Below, piece after piece: positions 10,301 to 20,474 of a DNA stretch of 64,000 nt. The notes under the pieces are model-generated. The model was not told where the DNA came from. It ran no database searches and was given only the letters and a program-made list of their open reading frames with translations. This stretch comes from Zygnema cylindricum (taxonomy: Eukaryota > Streptophyta > Zygnematophyceae > Zygnematales > Zygnemataceae). The translations under genes and the position numbers were made by a program. How positions within the stretch are numbered: position 1 is the stretch's first letter; the number at the start of each line of letters is the position of its first letter. The stretch covers positions 62,001 through 126,000 of the forward strand of contig JBBHKE010002674.1 of assembly GCA_037447655.1 (NCBI GenBank). The letters are read 5' to 3'.

Positions 10301-11681
10301 AAATTCTTACCATCTAATACAGATATAGAGATGAGGTTTTTGTTCAGCTTCGGAATAAACAATACATCGGAGAATGTTACTATAGATGTCTTTCCTTCTA
10401 CTAACACTTTCAGATCTACCGATCCTACAAGAGTAGTAGTGACTATCCTCCCATCCCCGTACTCTATCTCTACGGAGGGAATCTTTCTTATCTTAGTGAA
10501 CAAGTGTTTATCCTTACACTTGTGCATGGAGGCCCCTGAATCTATAATCCAGCCTGCTTCACCTTTCAATCCACCGTAAGCACATTTCTGCCTTCGTGGA
10601 ATTTCGACCTCGTTTTTCGCCTCCAACTCCTCATCTTAAAGGAGCTCATCGTCCTTGTCCTCGGATTTCGCCTCATGTACCTGTGTCATAAGGTCCTTTT
10701 TCTTTCCTCTCGGCGTTCCACCAGTTTGCCCCTCCTGTAACAGAAGCTTGGTTAGCTTAGTGCACTCTGCAATATACTGCCCCGGTTTCTTACAAAAATG
10801 ACATAAACTTATGGGAGTTCTTGGTTTTGAACTCGTCGGTCTGATTTTTTTTCTCCCTCCCCCCATAGTTTCCGACCAGTTTTCGATAATCCTTGTTCCT
10901 CCAATCGGTCGCAGTTGCGAAGGCTTACCCACTCTTTCCTCCCCTACGGATCTCAATTGTATTCTCTTGAACGAGAATCATCCCTACCACTGAGTTCCAT
11001 ATCCACCTTGAGTTCGGCAAGTCTTACACACGGTTGACTATGTTCTCGAACTCATCGGGAAACTTCATAAGTAAACAGTTAACCTTTTCTTTTTCACTAA
11101 GATCTTTTCCCGCACTCTGTAGCTCCATGAAAAGTGTAGCAAGCTCATTGCAAATATCCAACATCTTCCCCCCTTTGTATACATACTCCTTAACTTTCTG
11201 ATCAGCCAACTATTGAGGCTGAATTGTACCACTTCGTTACATCTCTATGAGAGCCATCCAAAGATCGGATGCTATTTCTACTTGCGAATGAGGACATGCA
11301 AGTCCTTTCGTAAGATGGCGGAGGATGAAGTGCTTTGCCGCCATATTGTTGAAGTCTTAGGTATCAGTATCATTCTCCTCGTTCCTCGGAATAGGTGACA
11401 TGAATGCCGAACCGGTTGCTATTGGTGTGGTCGTCTCCTTTTTCGTTCCTTTGTCTACTACCTCCCCTTCCTTTGTCTCCTCCGTTAAAGATGGATCTGC
11501 TTTCCTTGTGAATCTGTTTTCTCCAAACCCGAAGTGATTCGAAGACTTGATGGACGCCCCACTTGTCCACTCACTATCTCCTAAAACCTTTTCTCGCATA
11601 AAGCTCCTGTCATCATACTTTCCCAGTATATAAAGCCAGTTCCATTAAAGATGGGTACCCTATAGGGTGGGCCCATAACCT
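7368..11681 (-). pseudogene. copia-D Gag-Pol remnant
   Basis: Fragments in order on the minus strand are: Gag cap and UBN2-like region (about 11681-11000); a zinc knuckle with CHFCKKPGQYIAEC (10830-10790), where the histidine is replaced by Gln; protease WIIDSGASMHK (about 10540); pre-integrase MMWHKRFGHVNLDK and integrase start (9859-10626); integrase end with ERW(A/T)GRKPD-type motif (9379-9720); and a long RT/RNase H block (7673-8821) with IYVDDLLVL and SDASYGD. Frames are broken by many stops and indels, including a stop after STMEA in RNase H near 7670 and one in the Gag cap (KRF*EIVSG). The ATG seen in the LTRs of A and B is absent. Not functional. Confidence 0.95.
11668..11681 (-). other. 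Primer-binding site, anticodon-arm (half-tRNA) type
   Basis: Minus strand GGTTATGGGCCCAC immediately follows the LTR terminus TTTCA. It is complementary to the anticodon arm of eukaryotic initiator tRNA-Met (GUGGGCCCAUAACC, recalled from the conserved tRNA), not to the tRNA 3' end. Confidence 0.9.
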
Positions 11682-12723
11682 GAAACTGTGAGAACTCCTT
11701 TGGTCCTCAGAGAGGACAACTTGCAAGAAGCCTCTAGGATAACTCTGACCCCTTTGTGTTTCAGCAAGAACAATTGCCAACTTGGCAGACAAAAACCCTT
11801 ATCACCTTCACCCGCGTGAAGGCAAGACTCCTGTGAGTTGATAGCAAAAAGAATCTCTGAATTTCCTCCCCTGAGCAGTATGTTATGAAGGGTCAAAGTT
11901 GACCTTTTGTACAGAAGCTCTCTCGGAGAGAGGGTCATATCTACCAATTTTTTTAAGTCCTATCTCTCTCACAAACTCTATCAAATGATGTACGGACCCA
12001 ATCATATTACTCTTCCGTACACAAAAGTACAGCTGCCGGTGTACTTTCTCTACGGATACTATACGACATGGCCTAAATGTTGACACGTGGTATATTCGGA
12101 TTTGCTCCCGTAATCCCCGAAGATGCCGTGAACCAATGTCATTTTGCCATGTGTCATCCGATGTGGCGATGACCAAAATCCACCAAAATCCTCTTTCTTG
12201 ATCTCGGCATTCATTCCTGTCGTCCGATTAAATGGAGATTTAATCGTAGCCGTAATAAATACGTGCGCGATATTCGTTTCCCTATCGAAACAAATGCGGT
12301 TCTTTGTCTCGTCCGTACCTTAATATGTATTTTTACATAACCGAATCTATGTATCTTGTAAATAGTTTTTGTTAAATGAATTTGTCAGCATAGGAATATT
12401 TATGTAATTATTAAACAAAATATAACCTAACTCTAGTCATAGACTAAATGGATAGCGCTAGTGGTTACCGACAGTTTTGACTGCCGGTAGTTATGAAGAT
12501 CAAATCCTGGATCTGACAGCTTTATTTTTAGTAAATCAACTAATCTACTACTCGTAGAAATTAGGAAAGCATAGGCAGCCATGGGTGTAGCTTCATCTTC
12601 GACTTTCAATGACTGCAACAAGTGTGGGAGTTGAAGAGAGAAGCTAGAGACACACTGCCTTGGCTTTTTCTCTACATTTTATTTTAGACCCAGAAAATAC
12701 TAAACGAACCAAATTTTTTTACA
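11682..12723 (-). repeat. copia-D 5' LTR
   Basis: 1042 bp, TGTAAAAAAATTTGG... to ...CAGTTTCA on the minus strand. It is clearly diverged from the 3' LTR of the same element, indicating an old insertion. It shares the GGTCAA..TTGACC palindrome and the tRNA-like antisense block (12440-12510) with its partner. Confidence 0.92.
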
Positions 12724-13141
12724 GACGTAGGATGACATTGCGGGGGAAAAAAAACTGAGAAAAAAAAAAAACCCGCGGACAAATCTAAAGATAGTCTTGT
12801 CGTAAGTTCTGTTATGGGCTTTTCATGTTATCTTCTTAGATCGTTACTTTCATCAACGACTGTTCCATCGTCCAAATCTGACGGTTTAAATAAAAAGTCG
12901 CTCAAAACTCACATAAAAAGATTTTTTTGTCCGTTTTTTTTTTCAAATATAGACATGACGTTTAATTCTCTATCGAACCATGTGCAACTCAACCGTGTTT
13001 CTATTTAATTTCATTTTGCGGCCAATACAATATAGGTCTCAAGGTAGTATTGTAAAATTTATGTACAATAGGCATATTGTATAGGTGTAGTGTCACCTTC
13101 TTTTGAACTATGGTGACCTACTTTTGAACTATGGTTTTCAC

Positions 13142-13470
13142 ACACAGTTCTGACCTAATCAAAAGTACACTCAAACTGGCCAAGTAAAGTACAGTACCAA
13201 CAACATAAAGGATTTGCTATGTTTTTGACATAGATTTTTGACATAATCCGAAGTACACGCAAACCAGCCAGGTAAAGTACAGTACCAACGACATAACATA
13301 ACTGCAATAGTTCTGACATAGAGTTTTGGCATAATCGATAGTACATGCAAAATCGCAGATCCGCCAAAAGTACAGTACCAGCGACATAATTGAACTTGAA
13401 TAAGTTTGACATAAAGTTTTGACATAATCAAAAGTACAAGCAAACTGTCCAATTAGAGTACACAGTGAAT
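13142..13470. repeat. ~90-bp tandem repeat, right part
   Basis: Three full and one partial units starting at GTACA(C/T)(T/G)CAAA (about 13165, 13253, 13342 and 13433). Each contains GTACAGTACCA(A/G)C(A/G)ACATAA and TTTTGACATAATC. Unit length is 88-92 bp. The three minus-strand open frames here share a repeated peptide that follows from the repeat. Continuous with the fragment at 5966-6118 before insertion of the hAT-like element. Confidence 0.75.
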
Positions 13471-13569
13471 CGTGGCTATAACATATTTTCTGCGTACACT
13501 TTTGTCCGATTAGTAAGTTTAGACCACTAATCGGAAGTTGAGAATTTGACCTTTTGGCGAGCGTTACAT

Positions 13570-13632
13570 CTACAATCCGACATGTGTGTACGGGAAGAGA
13601 TGTTTTATTTGGCGAAAAAAACATCAACACAA
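13570..13632. repeat. Foldback MITE arm fragment
   Basis: GTGTGTACGGGAAGAGATGTTTTATTTGGCGAAAA matches the right arm of the foldback MITE at 2074-2287 (GTGTGTACGGAGAAAAGATG...). The left arm is not evident, so this is a truncated copy. Confidence 0.5.
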
Positions 13633-14452
13633 AGGGTAGAATTCCATTAGGCGGTCCCAGTAAATGTACGGAAAATTCTACTGGTAGCGTTTACTGGAAG
13701 ACTATTCCATTTTGTCGGGCCAGTAACAAACCTTCCTCAATTATGATTGGCGCCACGCAGGTTATCGTCGAGATTTAAAAATCTTAAAGAAAATCTTCAA
13801 ACGGAAAGTCATAACAAAATATCTGTACGACCGAAGGTAGTTCATGATTTATACGTAAAGTTTGCGGCCAGATTTTTGATTTTGAAATCAGAAATCAAAA
13901 TTTCGAAAGGGAATGGCAAAAAGACGCGGCAAACTTTGAAGGTCGCGGCAAACTTTGAATGTCGGTGGATGTCAAACGGAGCGTGCCAAAATATTTTCGG
14001 CTCACCTGCATCTAGCATGGTAGGCGGCACATGGACCGTACGACGTAGGCACATGGCCTATACTACATGTAAACCTGTGATGGCTTGTTCAAAGCGGATA
14101 TTTTTTTTATTTTTTCATGTGTACCAATGGTACACGTCTAGTATCGTACAACTCTCCTCGCAAGAAGAGTATCGTAAAACAGGATGATGTGCACGATTGT
14201 TTCGCGGATCTGAAAGAGTGGAATATCCGACGGCCAAGAATTACGCCTACATCATTGGATCTTCGTGACAGCATCCAGTAACGACATCCAACTGCCTGGA
14301 ATTACGTCTACATCATTGGAGCTTCCTGACATCTTCCAGTAACGATATTTCGTCTTAGAAAAAAAAATAAGGTACAGCGTGATACGAATCTGTACGAACT
14401 CATACAACGTCCAATAACGAACCACACTTTTTGTCTAATGGAATTCTACCCT
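13633..14452. mobile_element. 820-bp TIR element, no transposase
   Basis: Perfect 18-bp inverted ends AGGGTAGAATTCCATTAG at 13633-13650 and its complement at 14435-14452. I could not find a convincing target duplication (flanks ACACAA and AAGAGG). An internal tandem pair TTACG(C/T)CTACATCATTGGA lies at about 14235-14345 with a spacing near 62 bp. The 146-codon frame at 13747-14187 has no recognisable domain and I do not call it a gene. Confidence 0.7.
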
Positions 14453-14468
14453 AAGAGGGTGAGGTCAC

Positions 14469-15298
14469 TGTTGATTTTGGAAAACTTTAAGTCTCAGTAA
14501 ATTAGTGTGACAGCAAAAAGGTAGAAATTTGTAACGTAAGTTTACAAGGACATCACTTGAGTGCTGTACAAGACAACGCAGCTGTTATGTAGACAAAGCA
14601 GCGTAAGACAGCAGCTGCTATGCAAACAGAGCAGCGCACTAGCGAAGCTACAACACAGACAGGACAATGCAAGCTACGACACAGACGGGACAACGCAGCT
14701 ACGATTACTTTAGATATGATCCGTACACACAACGTAGCTGCTGTTATCTTGGATATGATTCGGTACGGGACAATGCAGTTGCGATTGATATGAATCAAGT
14801 CAACGAAGGAGATTCAAAAGTGTATCACAAGTGACTTAGCCGACAAGTATTTGTACTATCACTTAATATAGATTCTGAGTAATTTTGACTGTACGATGAT
14901 AGATTGGGTTGGCAGGATTAGCAACACGTAAATCTCAATATGTAGGTTGATTTTGGACGTACCTCTCAGGTACACTTATACCGGCGGTAGAAAACGGAGA
15001 GTATAAGACTTAGGACTTAGAGCATTTTATGTATCCTGACTTCCAAGTAGTAAACTGGAGACGTTGAGTATTATATCTTGGGTGTTGTCTCGCCAATTGT
15101 GCTCAAACTTTGGGAGTTGTCAGTGTTTATGCTACTTTATATTCTGATAGAGTTTTGTGAGGTTTGAATTCTTGTATAATATTTGGTGAGTACTTTAAAT
15201 CAGGTGTTTGATTGGATTCTTGATAGCTTATGAGAGTGTATCATGTCTACTTCTACTACTAATGCTGCTCCTCCACCTGCCCTGGTGGTTGTAGAACA
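14469..15298 (+). repeat. copia-G 5' LTR
   Basis: About 830 bp, TGTTGATTTT... to ...GTAGAACA. It includes a low-complexity CAGCAGCTGCTATG region at 14570-14800. An ATG at 15243 inside the LTR opens a short Gag-like frame, as in copia-A, B and H. Confidence 0.65.
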
Positions 15299-16050
15299 TT
15301 AGATTATGAGCCTGTCATCGATAATTCCTATCTTTTACGGGGAAAAGTATGTTTACTGGGCGGATATAGTGGAAACCCATTTTGAGAATGTCAATATTTT
15401 GGACATATTGGATGGTTCCTTGGATGAATCTGATCCGTCATGGTCTAAGAAAAATACGCAAGCTCGCTCTGTATTGAAATTCTGTATATCTGAGGACTTC
15501 GCTATGTCTCAGATAAAATTGAAAAAAACAATTGATATCTGGAATCCTCTTAAAACTGATTATGAAAAGGTTAATGTCCAAGAATAACTCCTATTGGCTG
15601 GAAAAATTTGGGAATAAAAATACACTGGCGGTACAATGGTAGAATACTCTAACAAGTTCCGCATCCTTGCAGATGCATATGCGTGTGAAAGTGGGGAGTT
15701 CCCTCAGTTTCAACAGGCGACATTGCTTATGAGGGGCGACATTGCTTATGAGGGGTCTCCCTTGTAGTATGAAAGGAGCATCTGATATGCTCAAACAGAA
15801 AGATAAAGCTAGCTGGACTTTACAGTTAGCTATCAATGTTTTGCTAGAGGAGGAAGCTAGATCTAGTATTCTCAATGTTGAGCAGGTAGAGGCTTTTAAT
15901 TCAGAATTTGAGAGGAAAAGACAATTTCATCAGCAAAGAAATCAGTTTAATCAGCTCAGACAGTTTAATCAGGGTGGGAATAGACAATCCAACAATGCAT
16001 GTTTTTATTGTAGTGAGAGAGGTAATGGATACAAATTGTGTCCTAAGCTA
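15243..16050 (+). pseudogene. copia-G gag remnant
   Basis: The frame begins MSTSTTNAAPPPALVVVEH inside the LTR, has a stop just after the LTR edge, then continues MSLSSIIPIFYGEKYVYWAD, which parallels MGPPSRVPIFNGTGFIYW of copia-A. Over the primer-site position the DNA reads GATTATGAGCC, a mutated form of the half-tRNA site GGTTATGGGCC. Downstream are stops near 15585, a 20-bp tandem duplication (GCGACATTGCTTATGAGGG, 15718-15757), a Gln/Asn-rich segment and a degenerate zinc knuckle ACFYCSERGNGYKLC near 15998-16040. Defective. Confidence 0.75.
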
Positions 16051-16409
16051 CATTTGATACAGTTTTATATTTGAAGGTGTCGTGTCGACCTATGCTACTT
16101 GCGTGTCACGTAAAGAAATAGAATCTAGCTTGTGACACACCTAAACCAATAAAAGACTGCCAAGTACAAAATCTCTGCATATGTTTTTTTGTCACGTATA
16201 CTCAATATTTGCGACTACTTGACTTCTCGCACACTACAAGTCAAGGACCACGTTTTCACAAAAACTTGACGTCTACGTATATGTTTCTTCACGTCTATTA
16301 ATCGTACCTATAACTAACAGGACTACGGTTGACTTCTCTCTCACGTAATAACTTTGACCAACTTTGACTTGTTAGTCCTTATCTGAAAATGGCCGTAGAA
16401 AACTTAACA
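16050..16409 (-). repeat. copia-E 3' LTR, truncated
   Basis: About 360 bp of LTR sequence homologous to 26490-26815 (GTCGACCTATGCTACTTGCG, TCACGTAAAGAAATAGA and further blocks). It starts TGTTAAGTTTTCTACGG on the minus strand right after a purine tract CAAAGAGGGGG. The last ~265 bp of the LTR are missing, replaced by copia-G sequence. Confidence 0.85.
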
Positions 16410-16452
16410 CCCCCTCTTTGAGTAATTTTCTGCTGATCATCAAATGTTTTCA

Positions 16453-19432
16453 CTATATAGGACCAACTCCTATGAGTTGATTACAAACAACTATTTTATC
16501 TCGAGAAACTCCCTTAGTCAACTGATCTGCAGCTTCTTGAGTTGAACTAACAAACTCAAATTTTAAAACTTTCTTTTGAACTTGTTCTCTCAAAAAATGT
16601 ATCTGAATGTCTATATATTTTGTCCTTACATGGTAAACTGGATTTTTGATCAAAGAAATGCTACTTTAATTTTCTATGAGAATAAAGGTTTCCTCTATTG
16701 GTTCAAACCCTATCTCAGAATAAAAATTGTTGAGCCAAATGGCTTCCTTTGCTGCTTGAGTAGCCGCCACAAATTTTGCCTCCGTGCTGGATATCGCCAC
16801 AAAAGATTGACGTTTTGAACTCCAACTGATAGGTCCTCTTGAACACGTGAAAATCCAGCCGGTCGTGCTCCTCCTTGTGTCGAGGTCGCCTCCCCAATCC
16901 GCATCAACATCGCTGGAAAAATCAATGTCTCCATTGTTCTTCAAGAATTTTAGGCCGTAATTTATAGACACTTTCACATAATGTAAAACACGTTTAACAG
17001 CATACCAATATTCTAGACCTGGGTTTTGCATGAATTGACTAATTGAGCCTACAGCTGCAGCTAAATCATGGTGTGTGCCAACCATTAAGTACATCAAGCT
17101 ACCCACTACCTCTTTGTAAGAGACTTGCCACACCTGTTATTTCTCAAACTCTGACTTAGGACTCATTTCTTTTGTAAGCTTTTGACTTGGATCTAAAGGT
17201 GTTGATACAAGAATATAATCTTCCATACCAAAACGTTTTAATACTTCTTTTGTATATTTCTGTTGATTCATGGAGACTATATAAACATCATTTTTGATTT
17301 CTATACCAAGAAAGTAATTTAATTCTCCAAGATATGTTGTCTCAAATGTGCAATTCAAAAACCGTTTAACCTTTTTAATCTCGGCTGATAAATGACCAAA
17401 CACACTCATGTCATCAACATAAACTGAGAGAATCACTAAGTTTTTGTCTTCCCCAATAGTGTAAACTGCTATATCTGTGTGACATCTCTCAAATCCCTCT
17501 TTTCTCTTTTCGGTGTCAAGTTCGGTGTTCCAACACCTAGGACTTGTTTTAGACCATATATAAAATTGTGTAGTTAACACACCATGCGTTCTTTTCCTGT
17601 TTATATCATGCCCTCTGATTGCTCCATGTAGACTTCTTCTTCTAAATCACCATTAAGAAATACAGTTTTGATATCTAATTGATGCATCTGCATTCCTTCT
17701 GCTGCCCCTAAGGCTGTTAAACTTCTGAGACTATTAAATTTCACTACCGGTGAGAAAGTCTCAGTGTAATCAACCCCCTCTTCTTGGGAATACCCTTTAG
17801 CAACTAACCTTGCTTTATATCTTTCCACTGACCCATCTGACTTCCTCTTAATTTTAAAGACCCATTTACACCTCACAATGGTCCAAGTTTTGTTTTTGAT
17901 CAATGAGTCATATTCTAATTCTATTGCCTCTTTCCATTTATAAGAATAAGAGCCCTCCAAAGCTTCATGAAAAGTTTGCGGTTCCCCCTTTGTCGCCATA
18001 AAACAATAAGCTAATCTCACATCTCCCGTTTCTTCAATAAGCCGTTTTGGTTTAGCACGTATCCAATTAGATACTATTTGAGGGGTTACCTTCAATCTCG
18101 ATTGTTGAATCAGATTCAGAGAGGTTGTAATTTGCGAAGGTTGTGGTGCCGGTAACTTCTCCAATGGTAAAGATTGAAAGGTTGATTTTCCACAAGGGAT
18201 GACAAAAGTCTAAACTGAAATGGAAATTGACGTCGATGACAAAAGATCCACTTCATGTTCTCTGCTTGGAGTACCTTGAGTGCATCCTTCACACACCTTG
18301 AGATTGTCTTTGGCGTTGACGTCCTCAAGTCCTCGGACCATCTTTTTTTTCGATGATTCGTGTAAGATTCTGCTCTCCCAGATGACCAAATCGCCGATGC
18401 CATAGCCCCAAAGTCTGTGCTTCTTTGCTGGAATTCATTTGTGCATCTTCCTCATCCAATCGTAGAGTAAAATGATTCCATTCCGGATATCCAAGAGCGA
18501 TTAGCTTTCCCTCACTTCTGATTTTACACCTTTTGTTTTTCTTTTTCTCAAACTCGACTTTTAGTCCACTCATCACAGCATGCATAACACTAAAAAGGTT
18601 ATGATTTAAACCGAGTAAGTATAAAACATCTTTTAGATGTCATTCATGACTACCAGTTTCACATTATAACTGTAACTTAACCTCGCCAATGAAACTGGTC
18701 TCTAAAATCTTATAATCTGCCAGTACGATCCGTCGAGGATTCAGTAATGCTGTGAGAGAAGAAAATATAGACTTATCATTACACATATGATGAGACGCTC
18801 GAGAATCTATAATCCATTTGTTTTTTTGAGGATTGGACTGTGTGATAAATTGTTAAGTCTCATCTTGAATTATCATGGCAAAAGGTGGTTTGTTCTGTCT
18901 GCTTTTGTCTGTACTACGACAAACTGATGACTTATGACTTGGTTTTCCACAATTATAACAAACAATCTTTTTCTTAAAGTTTTCAGTCTCTTTCTTTTTG
19001 AAAATTTAGAGTGAGAAGTCTGATGATTGGTTTTACCACATATAGCACAAGCAGTTACTGACTCGGTGCGTTTGACTGACTGTTTGCCTTTGACATAAAC
19101 AGCTGAATCTACCTTTGACATAAAGAATTGAATCTGACTCTTTTTTCTCCTTTCTTTTAATTTCAACTTCTTCCTGAATGAATTGGTGGCATACTGCATC
19201 AAAGTCTACAGTAGGTTTACTTTTCAAAGCCGTGATCATCATAGCATACTGTGATGGCAAAGACCTAAACTGTGTGAGGATCAAATCATCATCATAAACT
19301 ATTGTGCAGACTGCGGCTAGCTGTAACTTAAGCTCTTTCAGTGTGTATATATGGGTTTCCATATTATCTCCACTCTCCATACTAAAGTCTAACAATTTGT
19401 TCTTTAATTGCATAATATTGGACGGATTAGTA
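16453..19432 (-). pseudogene. copia-E Gag-Pol remnant, main part
   Basis: On the minus strand from 19432: UBN2-like Gag (QLKNKLLDF…ETHIYTLKEL), a first knuckle CAICGKTNHQTSH with altered spacing, and a second, frame-shifted knuckle CYNCGKPSHKSSVC at about 18970-18925. Protease WIIDSRASHHMC follows near 18800, with Arg in place of Gly in the DSG motif. The pre-integrase finger LWHRRFGHLGEQNLTRI...VCEGCTQG (about 18420-18270) is followed directly by the linker before RT, so the integrase catalytic core is deleted. RT (18164-17137) has KARLVAKGYSQEEGVDY and SVYVDDM but is frame-broken near 17590; RNase H (17133-16453) has ADWGGDLDTRRSTTGW and SSTEAKFVA. Inactive. Confidence 0.93.
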
Positions 19433-20474
19433 TGTAGAAACTAATGGTTTTATTAGTATTTTCTAGGTCTAAATAGAAATATAGAAAGAAGCCGAGGCAG
19501 TCTACCTCTAACTTCTCTCTCCAAATCTCAAACTTGTCGCAGTCACTGAGAAATTGGAGAGGAAGCTAGAGCCATGGCTACCTTGGCTATCCTGAGGTTT
19601 ACGGGAATTTTATACTAGGGTTTATTTATTTATTTAAAAGGAATGTGCCGGCGGCAGGATTTGATCCTTGTACCTACCGGCCGGCAGACAGGAAATAGCC
19701 GGTAGCCTTAGCCGTTAGATCTAGCAGTAGTATTACGTGATATATAGTTTGATAATTATATAAATTAGAATACGTACGATAATTCATTTAACTGTTACGA
19801 TTTACGGGATGCATAGATCCGGTACGAATGACAGTACGGATTACGAATCAATACCGCGCATTTGTTTCGGAAGTGAAATAAATACCGCGCATGTATTTAT
19901 TACGGCCACGATTAAATCTGAATTTAATCGGACGGCCGGGATTAGCGCCGAGATCACGGAGGAAGATTTCGGCGGTTTGTGGCCATCGCCACATCGGATG
20001 ACGCGTGGCGAAATTCCGTTGGATCGTAGAATCTCCGGAGATTATGGCACCGAATCCGGATTTGACATGTGTCGACATTTAGGGCATGTCGTACAATGTC
20101 CGTACATAAAGTACACCAGCGGCTGTACTTTTACGTACGGAACTCAATTCTGATTGGTTCCGTACATCAGTCTATAGAGTCTGTGAGAGAGATAGGACTT
20201 AGAAAACTTAGAAGATAGGACCCCCTCTCCCAGAGAGCTTCTGTACAAAAGGTCAACTTTGACCCCCCATAACTTACTGCTCAGGGGAGCAAATTAAAAG
20301 ATTCTTTTTGCTATCGACTCAGGGGAGTCTTGTCTTCACAGGGAAGAAGTTGGTCAGCGTTTTTGTCTGCCAGGGTGGCAGTTATTTTTGCTTAAACACA
20401 AAGGGGTCAGGATTATCCTAGAGGCTTCTTGGAAGCTGTCCACTCTGAGGACTTATGGAGGTCTCAGAGTTACA
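19433..20474 (+). repeat. copia-A 5' LTR
   Basis: TGTAGAAACTAATGG... to ...CAGAGTTACA. Conserved parts shared with B, C and D LTRs: a GTCGTACAATGTCCGTAC block followed by paired GTAC-containing repeats (about 20088-20140), the palindrome GGTCAACTTTGACC (20251-20264), and two adjacent hairpins (20278-20291 and 20316-20329). An antisense tRNA-like GGATTTGATCC lies near 19660. Gag translation opens at 20455, inside the LTR. Confidence 0.97.
20278..20329 (+). promoter_or_regulatory. Twin hairpins in the LTR leader (putative RNA element)
   Basis: TGCTC-AGGG-GAGCA at 20278-20291 and GACTC-AGGG-GAGTC at 20316-20329, about 145 nt before the primer site. The second hairpin keeps its stem in copia-B, copia-D and both C LTRs while the loop varies (AGGG, GAGG, AAGG, AACG), which suggests selection on structure. 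A role in RNA dimerisation, packaging or translation is only a guess. Confidence 0.5.

Larger units (their letters stand above)
6311..12723 (-). mobile_element. Ty1/copia retrotransposon copia-D (decayed)
   Basis: Complete but inactive element on the minus strand: 5' LTR 11682-12723, 3' LTR 6311-7354, primer site 11668-11681, purine tract at about 7355-7367, and recognisable Gag-Pol between. A perfect 5-bp duplication GACGT lies at 6306-6310 and 12724-12728, fixing both ends. Coding sequence and LTRs are closest to copia-A (LTRs 1042/1044 vs 1042 bp), so D is an older member of the same family. It interrupts a hAT-like element. Confidence 0.95.
6119..13133. mobile_element. hAT-like TIR element, disrupted by copia-D
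   Basis: Left end 6119 reads CATAGTTCAAAAGTAGGCG and right end 13133 is its complement (CCTACTTTTGAACTATG). Flanking 8-mers are GTTTTGAC (6111-6118) and GTTTTCAC (13134-13141), seven of eight matching, as expected for an old 8-bp hAT duplication. A2 and G5 of the terminus fit the hAT YARNG pattern partly. The right portion (about 12800-13080) is homologous to the intact 355-bp element at 29111-29465, including AAATCTGACGGTTTAAATAAAA and AGACATGACGTTTAATTCTC. Once copia-D is removed the element is about 600 bp with no transposase. Confidence 0.8.
14469..16050 (+). mobile_element. Ty1/copia element copia-G, 3'-truncated
   Basis: 5' LTR (14469-15298) plus the beginning of gag, then cut off at about 16050 where the copia-E LTR sequence starts. 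The LTR start TGTTGATTTTGGAAAACTTTA matches the start of the solo LTR H (TGTTGTTTTGGAAAGCTTTA), so G and H are one family. No pol, 3' LTR or target duplication is left. Confidence 0.75.

Noticed and set aside
13141-13470. CRISPR-like array
   Set aside because: Units are ~90-bp degenerate tandem repeats without unique spacers, in a eukaryotic context.
13747-14187. 146-codon plus-strand frame as a transposase of the 13633-14452 element
   Set aside because: No DDE-like motifs, no similarity I recognise, and an overlapping antisense frame of similar quality.
19809-20153. 114-codon frame in both copia-A LTRs (also 25203-25547)
   Set aside because: It lies in the LTR promoter region (U3), has no recognisable domain, and is identical only because the LTRs are young.
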